DNA of 22,793 bases. Origin: Bacillota bacterium (lineage in GTDB: Bacteria > Bacillota > Clostridia > Oscillospirales > Ruminococcaceae). Both the position numbers and the translations under genes were made by a program. This document shows positions 8,113 through 15,374 of the stretch, piece after piece. A model generated the notes under the pieces. That model worked only from the letters and a program-made list of their open reading frames with translations, was not told where the DNA came from and did not search any database. The stretch lies in NCBI GenBank assembly GCA_023421245.1, contig JAEZTV010000016.1, positions 1-22,793 of the forward strand. Direction: 5' to 3'. Numbering within the stretch: position 1 is the first letter of the stretch; each line of letters starts with the position of its first letter.

Positions 8113-9448
8113 TATCCGCACCCGCCTTTCTTCTCTTTGACTCATCCAGCACAAAGCGTTTTCCAAGCTTTATGGAGTGAACCAGGTTTCGTTTTGCGGG
8201 GCACACATAGGCGCAGGTACCGCATTCAATGCACAGGTTAACCTTCAGCGTCCGCAGCTCGTCCGCGCTGCGCGCAAAATAGGCCTTTTCATAGCTTGCG
8301 GGCATCAGGCTCATCGGGCATTTATAGATGCAGCGCGAACAGCGAATGCAGTTAGTCTGCGGTGCCTGTACCGTTTCCGCCTCGGTAAACGCAACAATTG
8401 AATTGACGGTTTTGCCGACGGGGAAAGCATCGTCCGCAAGCGAATCACCCATCATCGGGCCGCCCAAAATAACCTTTTTCGGCTCTTCCTTATATCCGCC
8501 GCAAAACGCTACAACATCCGCCACCGAGGTACCGATGGGAACAATAACGTTCCGGGGCTCGGCAATGGCGCCGCCGTCCACTGTCACACGTCTTTTAATC
8601 AGCGGCAACCCGGTGCGCAGATAGCTGCCGACAAACGCGACGGTAGAAACGTTCATTACAATAACGCCCACAGAGCTTGGCAGCGCACCTTCGGCCACAA
8701 CGCGGCCGGTGGTTTCATAGATAAGTGTTTTTTCAGCACCCTGCGGATAAATGGTACGCAACGGGGCAACCGCTGCGCCCTCCAGATCGGCAAAGCGTTC
8801 TTTAAACAGTGCAATGGCGTCGCTTTTGTTGTCTTCAATGCCAAGGAACACCTTCCCAATACCGAGCTTTTCCTTAATAATCCGAATACCGTTTAGCACA
8901 TCCTCGGTATCCTCAAGCATCGCGCGATGGTCGGAGGTAATATACGGCTCACATTCCGCGGCATTTACGATAAGATACTCTATATCCTCCGGCTTTGCAG
9001 GCTTAAGTTTTACGTGTGCAGGAAATCCTGCACCGCCAAGCCCAACAAGACCCGACTTGCGCACCGCGGCAATAAACTCCTCGTAGGTGCCCGCCCTCGG
9101 CGGCGTAATGCCGTCGGCAAGGGTATCCTCCCCTTCGGCTGCAATTACCACCGCCTCAATGTTAAGACCCTCTTCCACGGTTACCTCGGTAATCGCCTTA
9201 ACCTTGCCTGTAATACTGGAATAGATGGGTGCGCTCATCAGCTTGTCGCTGTCACCGATAAGCTGGCCCGTTTTCACCATGTCGCCCACCTTTACCACCG
9301 GTTTACACGGTACGCCAAGATGCTGACACATCAAGATGGTCACCGTTTTTGGCGGCGGCATCACTACGCTTTGCATGCCCGCCGTTGCCTTATGGTGGGG
9401 CAGCTTTTTACCGCCATGTGAGCGCTTGCCGATACTGGTTGCTCTCAT
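8102..9448 (-). CDS. rnfC: Rnf complex subunit C, NADH-binding flavoprotein subunit
   Basis: RnfC (448 residues) is the peripheral subunit that exchanges electrons with NAD(H). The N-terminal region (GVPCKPVVKVGDMVKTGQLIG...) is a barrel-sandwich-like domain. The central part holds the NuoF-like nucleotide/FMN fold (GLGGAGFPAHVKL, then NAAECEPYITSD). The C-terminal part has two 4Fe-4S motifs: Cys367/370/373/377 and Cys406/409/412/416. It is the first gene of rnfCDGEAB. A purine-rich GGGGAAG lies about 8 bases before the ATG. About 300 bases separate it from the NusG-domain gene upstream, and I see no convincing promoter there, so co-transcription with that gene is possible. Confidence 0.95.
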   Translation of the reverse strand: MRATSIGKRSHGGKKLPHHKATAGMQSVVMPPPKTVTILMCQHLGVPCKPVVKVGDMVKTGQLIGDSDKLMSAPIYSSITGKVKAITEVTVEEGLNIEAVVIAAEGEDTLADGITPPRAGTYEEFIAAVRKSGLVGLGGAGFPAHVKLKPAKPEDIEYLIVNAAECEPYITSDHRAMLEDTEDVLNGIRIIKEKLGIGKVFLGIEDNKSDAIALFKERFADLEGAAVAPLRTIYPQGAEKTLIYETTGRVVAEGALPSSVGVIVMNVSTVAFVGSYLRTGLPLIKRRVTVDGGAIAEPRNVIVPIGTSVADVVAFCGGYKEEPKKVILGGPMMGDSLADDAFPVGKTVNSIVAFTEAETVQAPQTNCIRCSRCIYKCPMSLMPASYEKAYFARSADELRTLKVNLCIECGTCAYVCPAKRNLVHSIKLGKRFVLDESKRRKAGADNAQ

Positions 9449-9747
9449 TACTTCTTCCCCTATCTACAAAAGATATCTTGGACGTTTTGACAAACAAAAA
9501 ACCGTTCTGCCATCCTGTCCGTGCCAAAGCACAGATAAAACAGCGGATGGTTCTGCCGGTAAAAACGCTGTTATCGTCAAAAGGTTTCGCCGCGCAGGAG
9601 CCTCTTGGAAAGATACCGTCAACGAACTGTACACCCTGTGGCGTACCAATCCGCTATAAACGATAACAAACCGACGGCACCGCGGGCACCGCACAAAAAC
9701 CTGTGCATTCAAAATAGATTCATTTTGAAGCTTGTTTAGTATGGCAA
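9449..9747. other. Intergenic stretch upstream of rnfC
   Basis: I see no gene in these 300 bases. An 82-codon open frame on the - strand (9464-9712) begins at TTG without a ribosome site and resembles no family. On the - strand there are small hairpins, such as GCACA/TGTGC near 9690-9706. TTGTCA with a poor -10 near 9475-9495 is the best promoter candidate, and it is weak. I recognise no FMN or other riboswitch. Confidence 0.5.
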
Positions 9748-10143
9748 TCAGCCTACTATACCATCGAGTGCGGGCGCGCTGTCACCCGATACCACCTTTA
9801 CCGCTACGCGGGCGGGCAGGCAGGCAGCGTAATCGGATGCCTTTGAAAGAACCCCGGTGTTGATACAGATTTTGTCGCGGCACTCGCTCTGCACAAAACG
9901 GATGCTGCCGGGCGACACCTCAATGTGAACATGCAGCGCAGCGTCCAGTTCAATAAGATACGGCTCCTCAACCGCCGCAAGCTCTATCGTCTGCCACAGC
10001 GTGCCGTCTACATAGATCTGTGCAACACCGCTTTTATCGGCATTGCCAAGGGTCGTCCACAGTATATACAAGAGCGCGGCTAAAATAACACTCAAAATCA
10101 CCGCGATATCACTCTTTTTAAAGAACCTACGCTCCTGCGCCAT
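9748..10143 (-). CDS. NusG domain II-containing membrane-anchored protein
   Basis: This is a 131-residue protein with one N-terminal helix (about residues 12-32) and a small extracytoplasmic domain of the NusG_II type. Family marks are AQIYVDGTLWQTIEL, SGSIRF-like 'SPGSIRFVQSECRDKIC' and the conserved Cys88, Cys93 and Cys108. In Firmicutes such proteins are often found beside rnf genes and flavin-transfer genes. Their biochemical role is unknown to me, and despite the domain name there is no KOW or transcription-factor part. ATG 10143 was chosen because AGAGGTG precedes it by 5-6 bases and the helix begins soon after; the longer in-frame version begins before any ribosome site. It lies upstream of rnfC on the same strand and has a good promoter of its own. 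Confidence 0.8.
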   Translation of the reverse strand: MAQERRFFKKSDIAVILSVILAALLYILWTTLGNADKSGVAQIYVDGTLWQTIELAAVEEPYLIELDAALHVHIEVSPGSIRFVQSECRDKICINTGVLSKASDYAACLPARVAVKVVSGDSAPALDGIVG

Positions 10144-10269
10144 GAAACACCTCTTACGCAAGTTCCGCCAAGGCGGACAGCGCCTATCATTTAAACTCAG
10201 AACAGTATTGCCCCTATACCACACAAAATAACCGTCCGCACCGCAGATATCCACTAAACTATTGTTTAT

Positions 10270-10298
10270 ATTGTACTACGATTGCAGTCCAATTTCAA
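10270..10298 (-). promoter_or_regulatory. Sigma-A-type promoter for the NusG-domain gene (and possibly rnf)
   Basis: Read on the - strand, TTGAAA (10298-10293) and TACAAT (10275-10270) are 17 bases apart. Transcription would begin near 10263, about 120 bases before the ATG at 10143. The leader contains a TCCGCC/GGCGGA hairpin close to the ribosome site. Confidence 0.65.
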
Positions 10299-10346
10299 TT
10301 TTGTTATTTGTTTAACTATCTTTTGTACACACTGCTTAATTTGCGC

Positions 10347-10382
10347 AAAAAAACGGGAGGGGTATACCACCCGTCCGTTTTT
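10347..10382. terminator. Rho-independent terminator, strongest on the - strand
   Basis: On the - strand an ACGGG/CCCGT stem with an inner GGTA/TACC pairing is followed by seven T residues (complement of 10353-10347). On the + strand the same arms end in TTTTT. It lies just upstream of the NusG-gene promoter and would insulate it from upstream - strand transcription. Confidence 0.6.
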
Positions 10383-10419
10383 AATATTCACCGAAATAAA
10401 GCACAGAAGTCTGCGGCGG

Positions 10420-10640
10420 GCAGCATCTTGTTGCTGCAAAAACCAACTATACCGTTCTACTATACATTATACTCTTGTCCGGCCTTAAATTCAAACCCTA
10501 TTTCTGGCTTGCTGCCCTGCCAGTGCTATTATTTCTGAAGCCGATACTATCGGCTTGAGAAATTCGCCGTTCAATACGCATTTTGTGAAAACACAAATTG
10601 TTTTCACGGGCCGCCAAGCGGCGACCCGTGAAACAGTCGT
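10420..10640. other. Gene-free region rich in hairpins
   Basis: No protein gene is visible between the glyS terminator and the terminator at 10347-10382. Hairpins seen are GCAGCA/TGCTGC near 10420-10440, AAGCCGAT/ATCGGCTT (10538-10545 with 10549-10556), GTGAAAAC/GTTTTCAC (10585-10592 with 10600-10607) and TTTCACGGG/CCCGTGAAA (10602-10610 with 10625-10633, with an inner CCGC/GCGG). The last two share bases 10602-10607, so they exclude each other. A small RNA ending at the 10347-10382 terminator is possible but unproven, and no clear promoter for it was found. Confidence 0.4.
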
Positions 10641-10669
10641 TTTATAACCGTTTCAATGAAAATCAGTAT

Positions 10670-10703
10670 AAAATTACAAAAGGGCGGGATTTCTCCCACC
10701 CTT
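10670..10703 (-). terminator. glyS rho-independent terminator
   Basis: On the - strand a 10-bp stem (10703-10694 with 10689-10680, one G-T pair) and a GAAA loop are followed by TTTTGTAATTTT. It starts 20 bases after the glyS stop codon. Confidence 0.9.
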
Positions 10704-10722
10704 CTGAGGAAATGAATCACTT

Positions 10723-12102
10723 TTAGAAAATAAGCCTTTTCTGGATATATTCGCACAGCGCATCAATCGCAACGCGCTCCTGCTGCATCGTATCGCGGTC
10801 ACGCACCGTAACACAGTTGTCCTCGGCGGTCTCAAAGTCCACCGTAACGCAGAACGGGGTACCAATCTCGTCCTGACGGCGGTACCGCTTGCCGATGGAA
10901 CCTGTATCGTCATAATCGGTCATAAACTGCTTTGCAAGCGTGTCGCGCAGCGCAAGCGCCGGTTCGCTGAGCTTTTTAGAAAGCGGCAGCACACACGCCT
11001 TAAAGGGCGCAAGCGCCGGATGAAACCGCATAACAATGCGGGTATCCTTCTCGTCAACCTGCTCCTCGTCATACGCGTCGCACAAGAATGCAAGCACCGC
11101 GCGGTCGCAGCCCAGCGACGGTTCCACGACATAGGGGATATACCGCTCGTTTGTTTCGGGGTCAAAGTAATCAAGATTCTTACCCGAATGCTCCTGATGC
11201 TGCTTTAGGTCGTAGTCGGTACGGTCGGCAATACCCCACAGCTCGCCCCATCCAAACGGGAACAAAAACTCAAAGTCGGTGGTCGCCTTCGAGTAAAATG
11301 AAAGCTCGTCGGCTGTATGGTCGCGCAGACGCAGGTTCTCTTCGCGCAGGCCAAGGTCAAGCAGCCACTGCTTGCAGAAGTTCTTCCAGTAATCAAACCA
11401 CTCAAGGTCGGTGCCGGGCTTGCAGAAGAATTCAAGCTCAAGCTGCTCAAACTCACGGATGCGGAAGATGAAGTTACCCGGGGTAATCTCGTTGCGGAAC
11501 GATTTTCCCACCTGCGCCACACCAAACGGAATCTTGCGGCGGGTGGTACGCTGAATATTCGCGAAGTTTACAAAGATGCCCTGTGCCGTTTCGGGGCGCA
11601 GGTATAGCTCGCTCTTGCTGTCCTCGGTAATGCCCTGAAAGGTTTTGAACATAAGGTTGAACTTGCGGATTTCGGTAAAGTTTTTACCGCCGCACCCGGG
11701 GCACCCGATACCCTTTTCGTCAATAAACGCCTTAAGCTGCTCGTCGGTCCAGCCGTCGGCGCTCTCACCGGTAAAATCCTCAATCAGCTTGTCGGCGCGA
11801 TGTCTTGTTTTACAATCGCGGCAGTCCATCAGCGGGTCGGAAAACCCGCCCACATGCCCCGACGCCACCCATGCTTCGGGGTTCATGAGGATGGCGCTGT
11901 CCAGCCCCACGTTGTGACGCGATTCCTGCACAAACTTTTTCAGCCACGCCTTTTTAACATTGTTTTTCAGTTCAACGCCCAAGGGGCCGTAATCCCACGA
12001 GTTTGCAAGGCCGCCGTATATCTCGCTGCCCGGGTACACAAAGCCGCGGCCTTTGCACAGGGCAACGATCTTTTCCATTGTTTTTTGGTTGTTAGAAAGC
12101 AT
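10723..12102 (-). CDS. glyS: Glycine--tRNA ligase, one-chain (alpha2) type
   Basis: This 459-residue class II aminoacyl-tRNA synthetase charges tRNA-Gly. It is the single-chain eukaryote/Gram-positive type, unlike the two-subunit GlyQ/GlyS type. Visible blocks are KGRGFVYPGSEIYGGLANSWDYGPLG at the start, RPETAQGIFVNF, the motif 2 region FRNEITPGNFIFRIREFEQLELEFF, the motif 3 region EPSLGCDRAVLAFL, and a C-terminal anticodon-binding domain (from about residue 360). Four Cys in two pairs (CRDCKTRH about residues 94-101; CPGCGGKNF about 134-142) may form the zinc site seen in some members. It has its own promoter and a strong terminator, so it is monocistronic. The leader of about 40 bases is too short for a T-box. 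Confidence 0.95.
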   Translation of the reverse strand: MLSNNQKTMEKIVALCKGRGFVYPGSEIYGGLANSWDYGPLGVELKNNVKKAWLKKFVQESRHNVGLDSAILMNPEAWVASGHVGGFSDPLMDCRDCKTRHRADKLIEDFTGESADGWTDEQLKAFIDEKGIGCPGCGGKNFTEIRKFNLMFKTFQGITEDSKSELYLRPETAQGIFVNFANIQRTTRRKIPFGVAQVGKSFRNEITPGNFIFRIREFEQLELEFFCKPGTDLEWFDYWKNFCKQWLLDLGLREENLRLRDHTADELSFYSKATTDFEFLFPFGWGELWGIADRTDYDLKQHQEHSGKNLDYFDPETNERYIPYVVEPSLGCDRAVLAFLCDAYDEEQVDEKDTRIVMRFHPALAPFKACVLPLSKKLSEPALALRDTLAKQFMTDYDDTGSIGKRYRRQDEIGTPFCVTVDFETAEDNCVTVRDRDTMQQERVAIDALCEYIQKRLIF

Positions 12103-12149
12103 AACGTACCACCATTCCGTAAACTTTTATATATTGATACACAATAGTA

Positions 12150-12178
12150 ATTCTATGACAGCGGGGGGAAATAGTCAA
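12150..12178 (-). promoter_or_regulatory. glyS sigma-A-type promoter
   Basis: On the - strand TTGACT (12178-12173) and TAGAAT (12155-12150) are exactly 17 bases apart. The start would be near 12143, about 40 bases before the ATG at 12102. Confidence 0.8.
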
Positions 12179-12183
12179 GAGAA

Positions 12184-12290
12184 TTGCACGATACAAAGCT
12201 AAACCGGCGAGAAAGCCATGTAGGTCTGTCAAGGTATCCGGCTACCGGAAAAACCTGTTCTGTGTTTCTCCTTCGGCTTGTCACCCAAAC
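12184..12290 (+). other. Possible structured leader at the left border of the AT-rich island
   Basis: There is no gene here. The stretch has nested pairings: GGC/GCC around a GAGAAA loop near 12203-12215, GGTA/TACC around 12232-12245, and ACCC/GGGT near 12282-12295. The order 'CAAAGCTAAACC ... GAAAGCC ... AGGTATCCGGCTACCGGAA' recalls the layout of GEMM-type (c-di-GMP-I) riboswitches but lacks a normal P1b arm, so I do not assign it to that class. Confidence 0.2.
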
Positions 12291-12317
12291 ATGGGTAATA
12301 TTTACGGTTTTGTATGC

Positions 12318-12345
12318 ATTATATTGTAATTCGTCACAATATAAT
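12318..12345. promoter_or_regulatory. Perfect 10-bp inverted repeat, candidate operator
   Basis: ATTATATTGT (12318-12327) and ACAATATAAT (12336-12345) are separated by 8 bases. The right arm ends in TATAAT, so a repressor dimer bound here could cover a -10 element. It lies about 75 bases upstream of the small ORF that opens the bacteriocin island. No regulator gene is present in the window. Confidence 0.45.
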
Positions 12346-12420
12346 ACACTTATAAAAAAATTATAGAATTTATGTCACATTTTAGTATCCTATTACGTTA
12401 TACAGATATAGGGGAAGCAC

Positions 12421-12498
12421 ATGATTGTTAATAAATATAATAAGAGGAACAAACCAGCAGATATGAGTGAAACCCCGTTTATTAAACGTGCATATTGA
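12421..12498 (+). CDS. Small ORF (25 residues) upstream of the bacteriocin precursor
   Basis: The peptide begins MIVNKYNKRNKPADMSETPF and ends IKRAY. It is basic and hydrophilic, with no signal peptide or membrane helix. The reason to call it is the ribosome site AGGGGAAG (12410-12417), placed 6 bases (from AGGGG) before the ATG. It ends 38 bases before the start of the interrupted bacteriocin gene and is read in the same direction. It resembles no family I know. It could be a leader peptide, a small signalling or immunity peptide, or chance. Confidence 0.4.
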   Translation: MIVNKYNKRNKPADMSETPFIKRAY

Positions 12499-12536
12499 CC
12501 AATGATAAAATAAATAAAAGAAAAGAGGATGTTCCG

Positions 12537-13019
12537 ATGAAAAAGTTAAGAAGATTCGCTGCCATTTTCCTTGTGACCGCCTTACTCGGAGGAGGACTCA
12601 ATATTTCTGTTTTCGCAGCATCTCCATAAGAAAGAAAGTTTCCCGAAGAAGATAACACTGTGGGAGGATACACGACTTGTGTAGGAGACGGTCCTACCCT
12701 GTATTACATCGATGGTATCCTAATACGCAGTCGTTCCGTCACGAGTGTGTATATGGGATGGAATGTTGAACATGATAGCGGAAAGACTTTTAATGGCTCA
12801 AAATTTAAGGGATGGTCTTGGACCGATATGTCAGCAGTATCCGACTCAACAACATATCCTAGGCACTATACTCGTGTTAAGGTATCTTCTGGCGATGGTT
12901 CTTCTTCGGATTCCGGAAGGAAATGGACCACTGCCAAAAGGGCAAATGCAAATACAAGCGAGGTTAAATATACCGTATTTGCTACGCTTGATAGCTGGTG
13001 GGGATTAAATGACGACTGA
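12537..13019 (+). pseudogene. Lactococcin 972-like secreted bacteriocin precursor, interrupted by in-frame TAA
   Basis: A good ribosome site (AGAGG, 8 bases before) starts a 30-codon segment that is a textbook Sec signal peptide: MKKLRR, a hydrophobic core, then VFA|ASP. It is closed by TAA at 12627-12629. The frame is then open without a shift for 130 codons (12630-13019), giving ERKFPEEDNTVGGYTTCVGDG... and ending FATLDSWWGLNDD. The bulk is rich in Tyr, Trp, Ser and Thr, with a GGxT-like start and an aromatic C-terminus. With the dedicated ABC exporter that follows, this fits the lactococcin 972 group, whose members are Sec-secreted and block septum formation in relatives. The family call rests on overall pattern and neighbours. 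The stop separates the export signal from the toxin, so the gene is probably dead unless the stop is read through, or the base is a sequence error or strain polymorphism. GTG 12660 could start the distal part but has no good ribosome site. Confidence 0.6.
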
Positions 13020-13081
13020 CTACGCTATATCAGCATCAGACAAATAGGCATATGAATCGCTGATTGCTGGTCAATATGATA

Positions 13082-13112
13082 CTGTTCCTCTGCCTTTGTG
13101 ACAGAGGAACAG
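13082..13112 (+). other. Strong hairpin between precursor and exporter genes
   Basis: CTGTTCCTCTG (13082-13092) and CAGAGGAACAG (13102-13112) form a perfect 11-bp stem with a 9-base loop. ATATTTAAATAATTT follows, which is not a proper T-run. It may be a leaky terminator or an RNA-stabilising structure that gives more precursor than exporter mRNA. The stretch 13020-13081 shows nothing else. Confidence 0.6.
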
Positions 13113-13143
13113 ATATTTAAATAATTTGAGTATGGAGCATGGT

Positions 13144-14109
13144 ATGAAACGAATTTTGAATAATCGAATCAACTTGTTGTTTGTCTCAATAACCGGCATC
13201 CTTATTATACTGATCGCGTATCTCAAAAACGATATTGCCATTCAGAATTATATAAATAACGGAATGCAATCAAATAAGTCCATCGCTTTCCAAATTAATA
13301 AAAAAATAGAACCGGAGGAACGCAGGAAATTGACTGATTGCTTAAAGAATGGACAATTGCTCCTATTCCCACTGGATTCTCGCACTATGGGGGTATACAC
13401 AAAAAATTATTCCATACCGCTTATTCAGGCTGGCAGGTCTTTTACAGACAAGGATTTTGAACGCGGTTCATACAGCGTTATAATAGGAGCAAACGCGCAT
13501 AAGGAATTCGGTTCCAGCGTTGGAGCAAAGTTATCAATACTGGGAGCGGATTGGAATGTTATAGGTGTTCTCTCGTATGATTATGAGACTGCCCTAGATG
13601 ACATGATCTTGCTTAACTATACCGGTTTCTCTGCCGAATTCCCATTGGGAGGTAAAATTATTCTTGACGGAACAACAAACCTGCAAGACACATTCCAACA
13701 AATCTGTACCACTTTTCCGGGAACACAGATCATCGAAACCGGTCAATACAATAAAACAGCATATCAAAACAATATTAATACGATATTTATATTTGTAGTT
13801 ATAACCTCAATCGTCATTTCAATCCTTCTTTCCTACAACTGGTACATAATTCAAAAAAACATATTAAACATCACTCTTATATTGGGCTTTAGTAAACGTC
13901 AAAGCCTAAGAACCCTGCTGTTCCCATACTGCTGGAATACTTTGATCGGAATTCTGCCGGCTTTTATTCTAGCAGGAATCTGTACCGGAGGGAACAATAT
14001 CGTTTCTTCTATCGCTTTCATCCTCTTTTATTTTTTGGGCTATTTTATGATCAATATCGGATGGATATCAGGGCTTTATTATATCCACTTTTGCAGGGGG
14101 AAGCAATAA
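13144..14109 (+). CDS. Bacteriocin-cluster ABC permease, first half (FtsX/MacB-like)
   Basis: This 321-residue membrane protein has one N-terminal helix (about 10-27), an extracytoplasmic domain of about 180 residues, and three helices near the C-terminus (about 212-234, 255-280 and 285-312). That is the 1+3 layout of FtsX/MacB/LolC-type permeases, which work with LolD-like ATPases as mechanotransmitters. In lactococcin 972 clusters the equivalent is a larger 'bacteriocin-associated integral membrane protein'; here the role seems to be split between this protein and the next. I chose ATG 13144 because GGAG lies 6 bases upstream; an in-frame TTG (13126) and an ATG (13132) have no ribosome site. 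The next gene starts directly after the stop (TAAATG). It may export or confer immunity to the bacteriocin. Confidence 0.65.
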   Translation: MKRILNNRINLLFVSITGILIILIAYLKNDIAIQNYINNGMQSNKSIAFQINKKIEPEERRKLTDCLKNGQLLLFPLDSRTMGVYTKNYSIPLIQAGRSFTDKDFERGSYSVIIGANAHKEFGSSVGAKLSILGADWNVIGVLSYDYETALDDMILLNYTGFSAEFPLGGKIILDGTTNLQDTFQQICTTFPGTQIIETGQYNKTAYQNNINTIFIFVVITSIVISILLSYNWYIIQKNILNITLILGFSKRQSLRTLLFPYCWNTLIGILPAFILAGICTGGNNIVSSIAFILFYFLGYFMINIGWISGLYYIHFCRGKQ

Positions 14110-15360
14110 ATGTTTAGAAGGAAAAAGCATATGGTCCCTGTTATTGGGATTATCTTAACCGGAATATTTTTGTTTTGTAATTTTGTTATAGTCAGTCTTG
14201 TGCAGTCGCTGCATACAATTAATTTATTTGAAACAAGAAGTATCAGTGAAAACCGATACACTCTAAGTGACAATTATCGTGGTATACCCGAGCAAGAGCT
14301 TATGAACGATATCTATAAAATTAATTCACTTAAGGAACTGTATTATGGTCTGGAGAGCTGGGATAGAGGAGAGTATTTTTTGTTCTCATCTCCGGGGCTG
14401 CTAATGAAGGTCATCAATAAATCAAGCGTTACGCAAATGAGATACGGGTATGAAGAAGGAATGTTGTTTGATGAAAACGACATCGATGAAAAGAACCTTG
14501 TTTCAGTAAAGCAAATTTCGCTGAATAAAGCAGTCTGTGAATATTATGATTTGTTCATATCAGATGGGCAGAAATTTACAGATAGTAATTATATCTACAA
14601 TGAAAAATATATTCCGGCTCTGCTTGGAGCAGAGTATACAGCATTGTATCAGGTAGGGGATATTATTCCCGCTGAATTTTATGCAACAGAGATTCCAATT
14701 ATGGTTGTCGGAATCCTAGGTACAGGGGAATATATCATTCATAACGATAAAATTGTAACACTAGACAGATATGTCGTTACCGCAGCTCAGCAATTTCCAC
14801 TCCCCCCGCCTACTCATGAGGATTTCTTTTTACAAGCTGCAGTTTCTCTTGATAACATCAATGGTCAAATGCAGCTTTATGAAGGAGTAGGATTACGCGA
14901 GCTTGTAATGTTTTTAGAGTCCTATCAACATAAATACGGGTTTGAAATGATAGACTTGCTGGAAGTGCCAAGCCATGCAATAAATGTTTTGAGAGCGCTA
15001 AATAATCGTAACCTGCCTATTTTCGTGGTCTTAACTGTAATCTTAATTGTGTATGTGATCATTGCGATACATTTCACAATGAAATCAATTATTGAAAAAA
15101 ACAAGAAATACTATGCTGTTACTATATTGTGCGGCAAAGGGCTAGGCTGTTTAGTCTTTGACATCTTCTTACAATTGTTTACATTGTTTTTGCTTGCTCA
15201 TTGCTTAGCGGCATTATTAACTTGTTTTTTTACTAACCGCCAAATTGAATACAACAATATTTGGGTAATAGTTAGTTTCTTGGTGTTTATCAGCATTTAT
15301 ACCCTTTGGATGCACATCAAAAAAATGCCTGTCTGGGAAATTATCAGTACAAAAGGCTGA
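14110..15360 (+). CDS. Bacteriocin-cluster ABC permease, second half (FtsX/MacB-like)
   Basis: This 416-residue membrane protein has the same 1+3 layout: a helix at about 8-32, an extracytoplasmic domain of about 270 residues, then helices at about 303-325, 341-374 and 383-405. It shares little obvious sequence with the first half but has matching topology, so the two could form a heterodimeric permease for the ATPase encoded next. Its ATG abuts the previous stop codon, and a GGGGG-A ribosome site lies inside the previous gene 9 bases upstream, which indicates translational coupling. The ATPase gene follows after 14 bases. The gene is AT-rich like the rest of the island. I infer a role in bacteriocin export or self-protection from position. 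Confidence 0.65.
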   Translation: MFRRKKHMVPVIGIILTGIFLFCNFVIVSLVQSLHTINLFETRSISENRYTLSDNYRGIPEQELMNDIYKINSLKELYYGLESWDRGEYFLFSSPGLLMKVINKSSVTQMRYGYEEGMLFDENDIDEKNLVSVKQISLNKAVCEYYDLFISDGQKFTDSNYIYNEKYIPALLGAEYTALYQVGDIIPAEFYATEIPIMVVGILGTGEYIIHNDKIVTLDRYVVTAAQQFPLPPPTHEDFFLQAAVSLDNINGQMQLYEGVGLRELVMFLESYQHKYGFEMIDLLEVPSHAINVLRALNNRNLPIFVVLTVILIVYVIIAIHFTMKSIIEKNKKYYAVTILCGKGLGCLVFDIFLQLFTLFLLAHCLAALLTCFFTNRQIEYNNIWVIVSFLVFISIYTLWMHIKKMPVWEIISTKG

Positions 15361-15374
15361 GGTAAGGAGAAAAA

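Noticed and set aside
9464..9712. 82-codon frame on the - strand upstream of rnfC
   Set aside because: It has a TTG start with no ribosome site, odd composition and no recognisable domain; its CPRC string alone is not evidence.
12103..12180. T-box riboswitch upstream of glyS
   Set aside because: A strong promoter places the transcript start about 40 bases from the ATG, which is too short for a T-box, and no T-box sequence is seen.
12278..12292. Third copy of the AEC 3'-end repeat at the left border of the island
   Set aside because: Only 'acccaaaca' (9 bases) matches, which can occur by chance.
12630..13019. Translational recoding of the TAA in the bacteriocin gene
   Set aside because: TAA is a normal stop in neighbouring genes, and no downstream recoding structure is seen next to the codon; a nonsense change or a sequence error is simpler.
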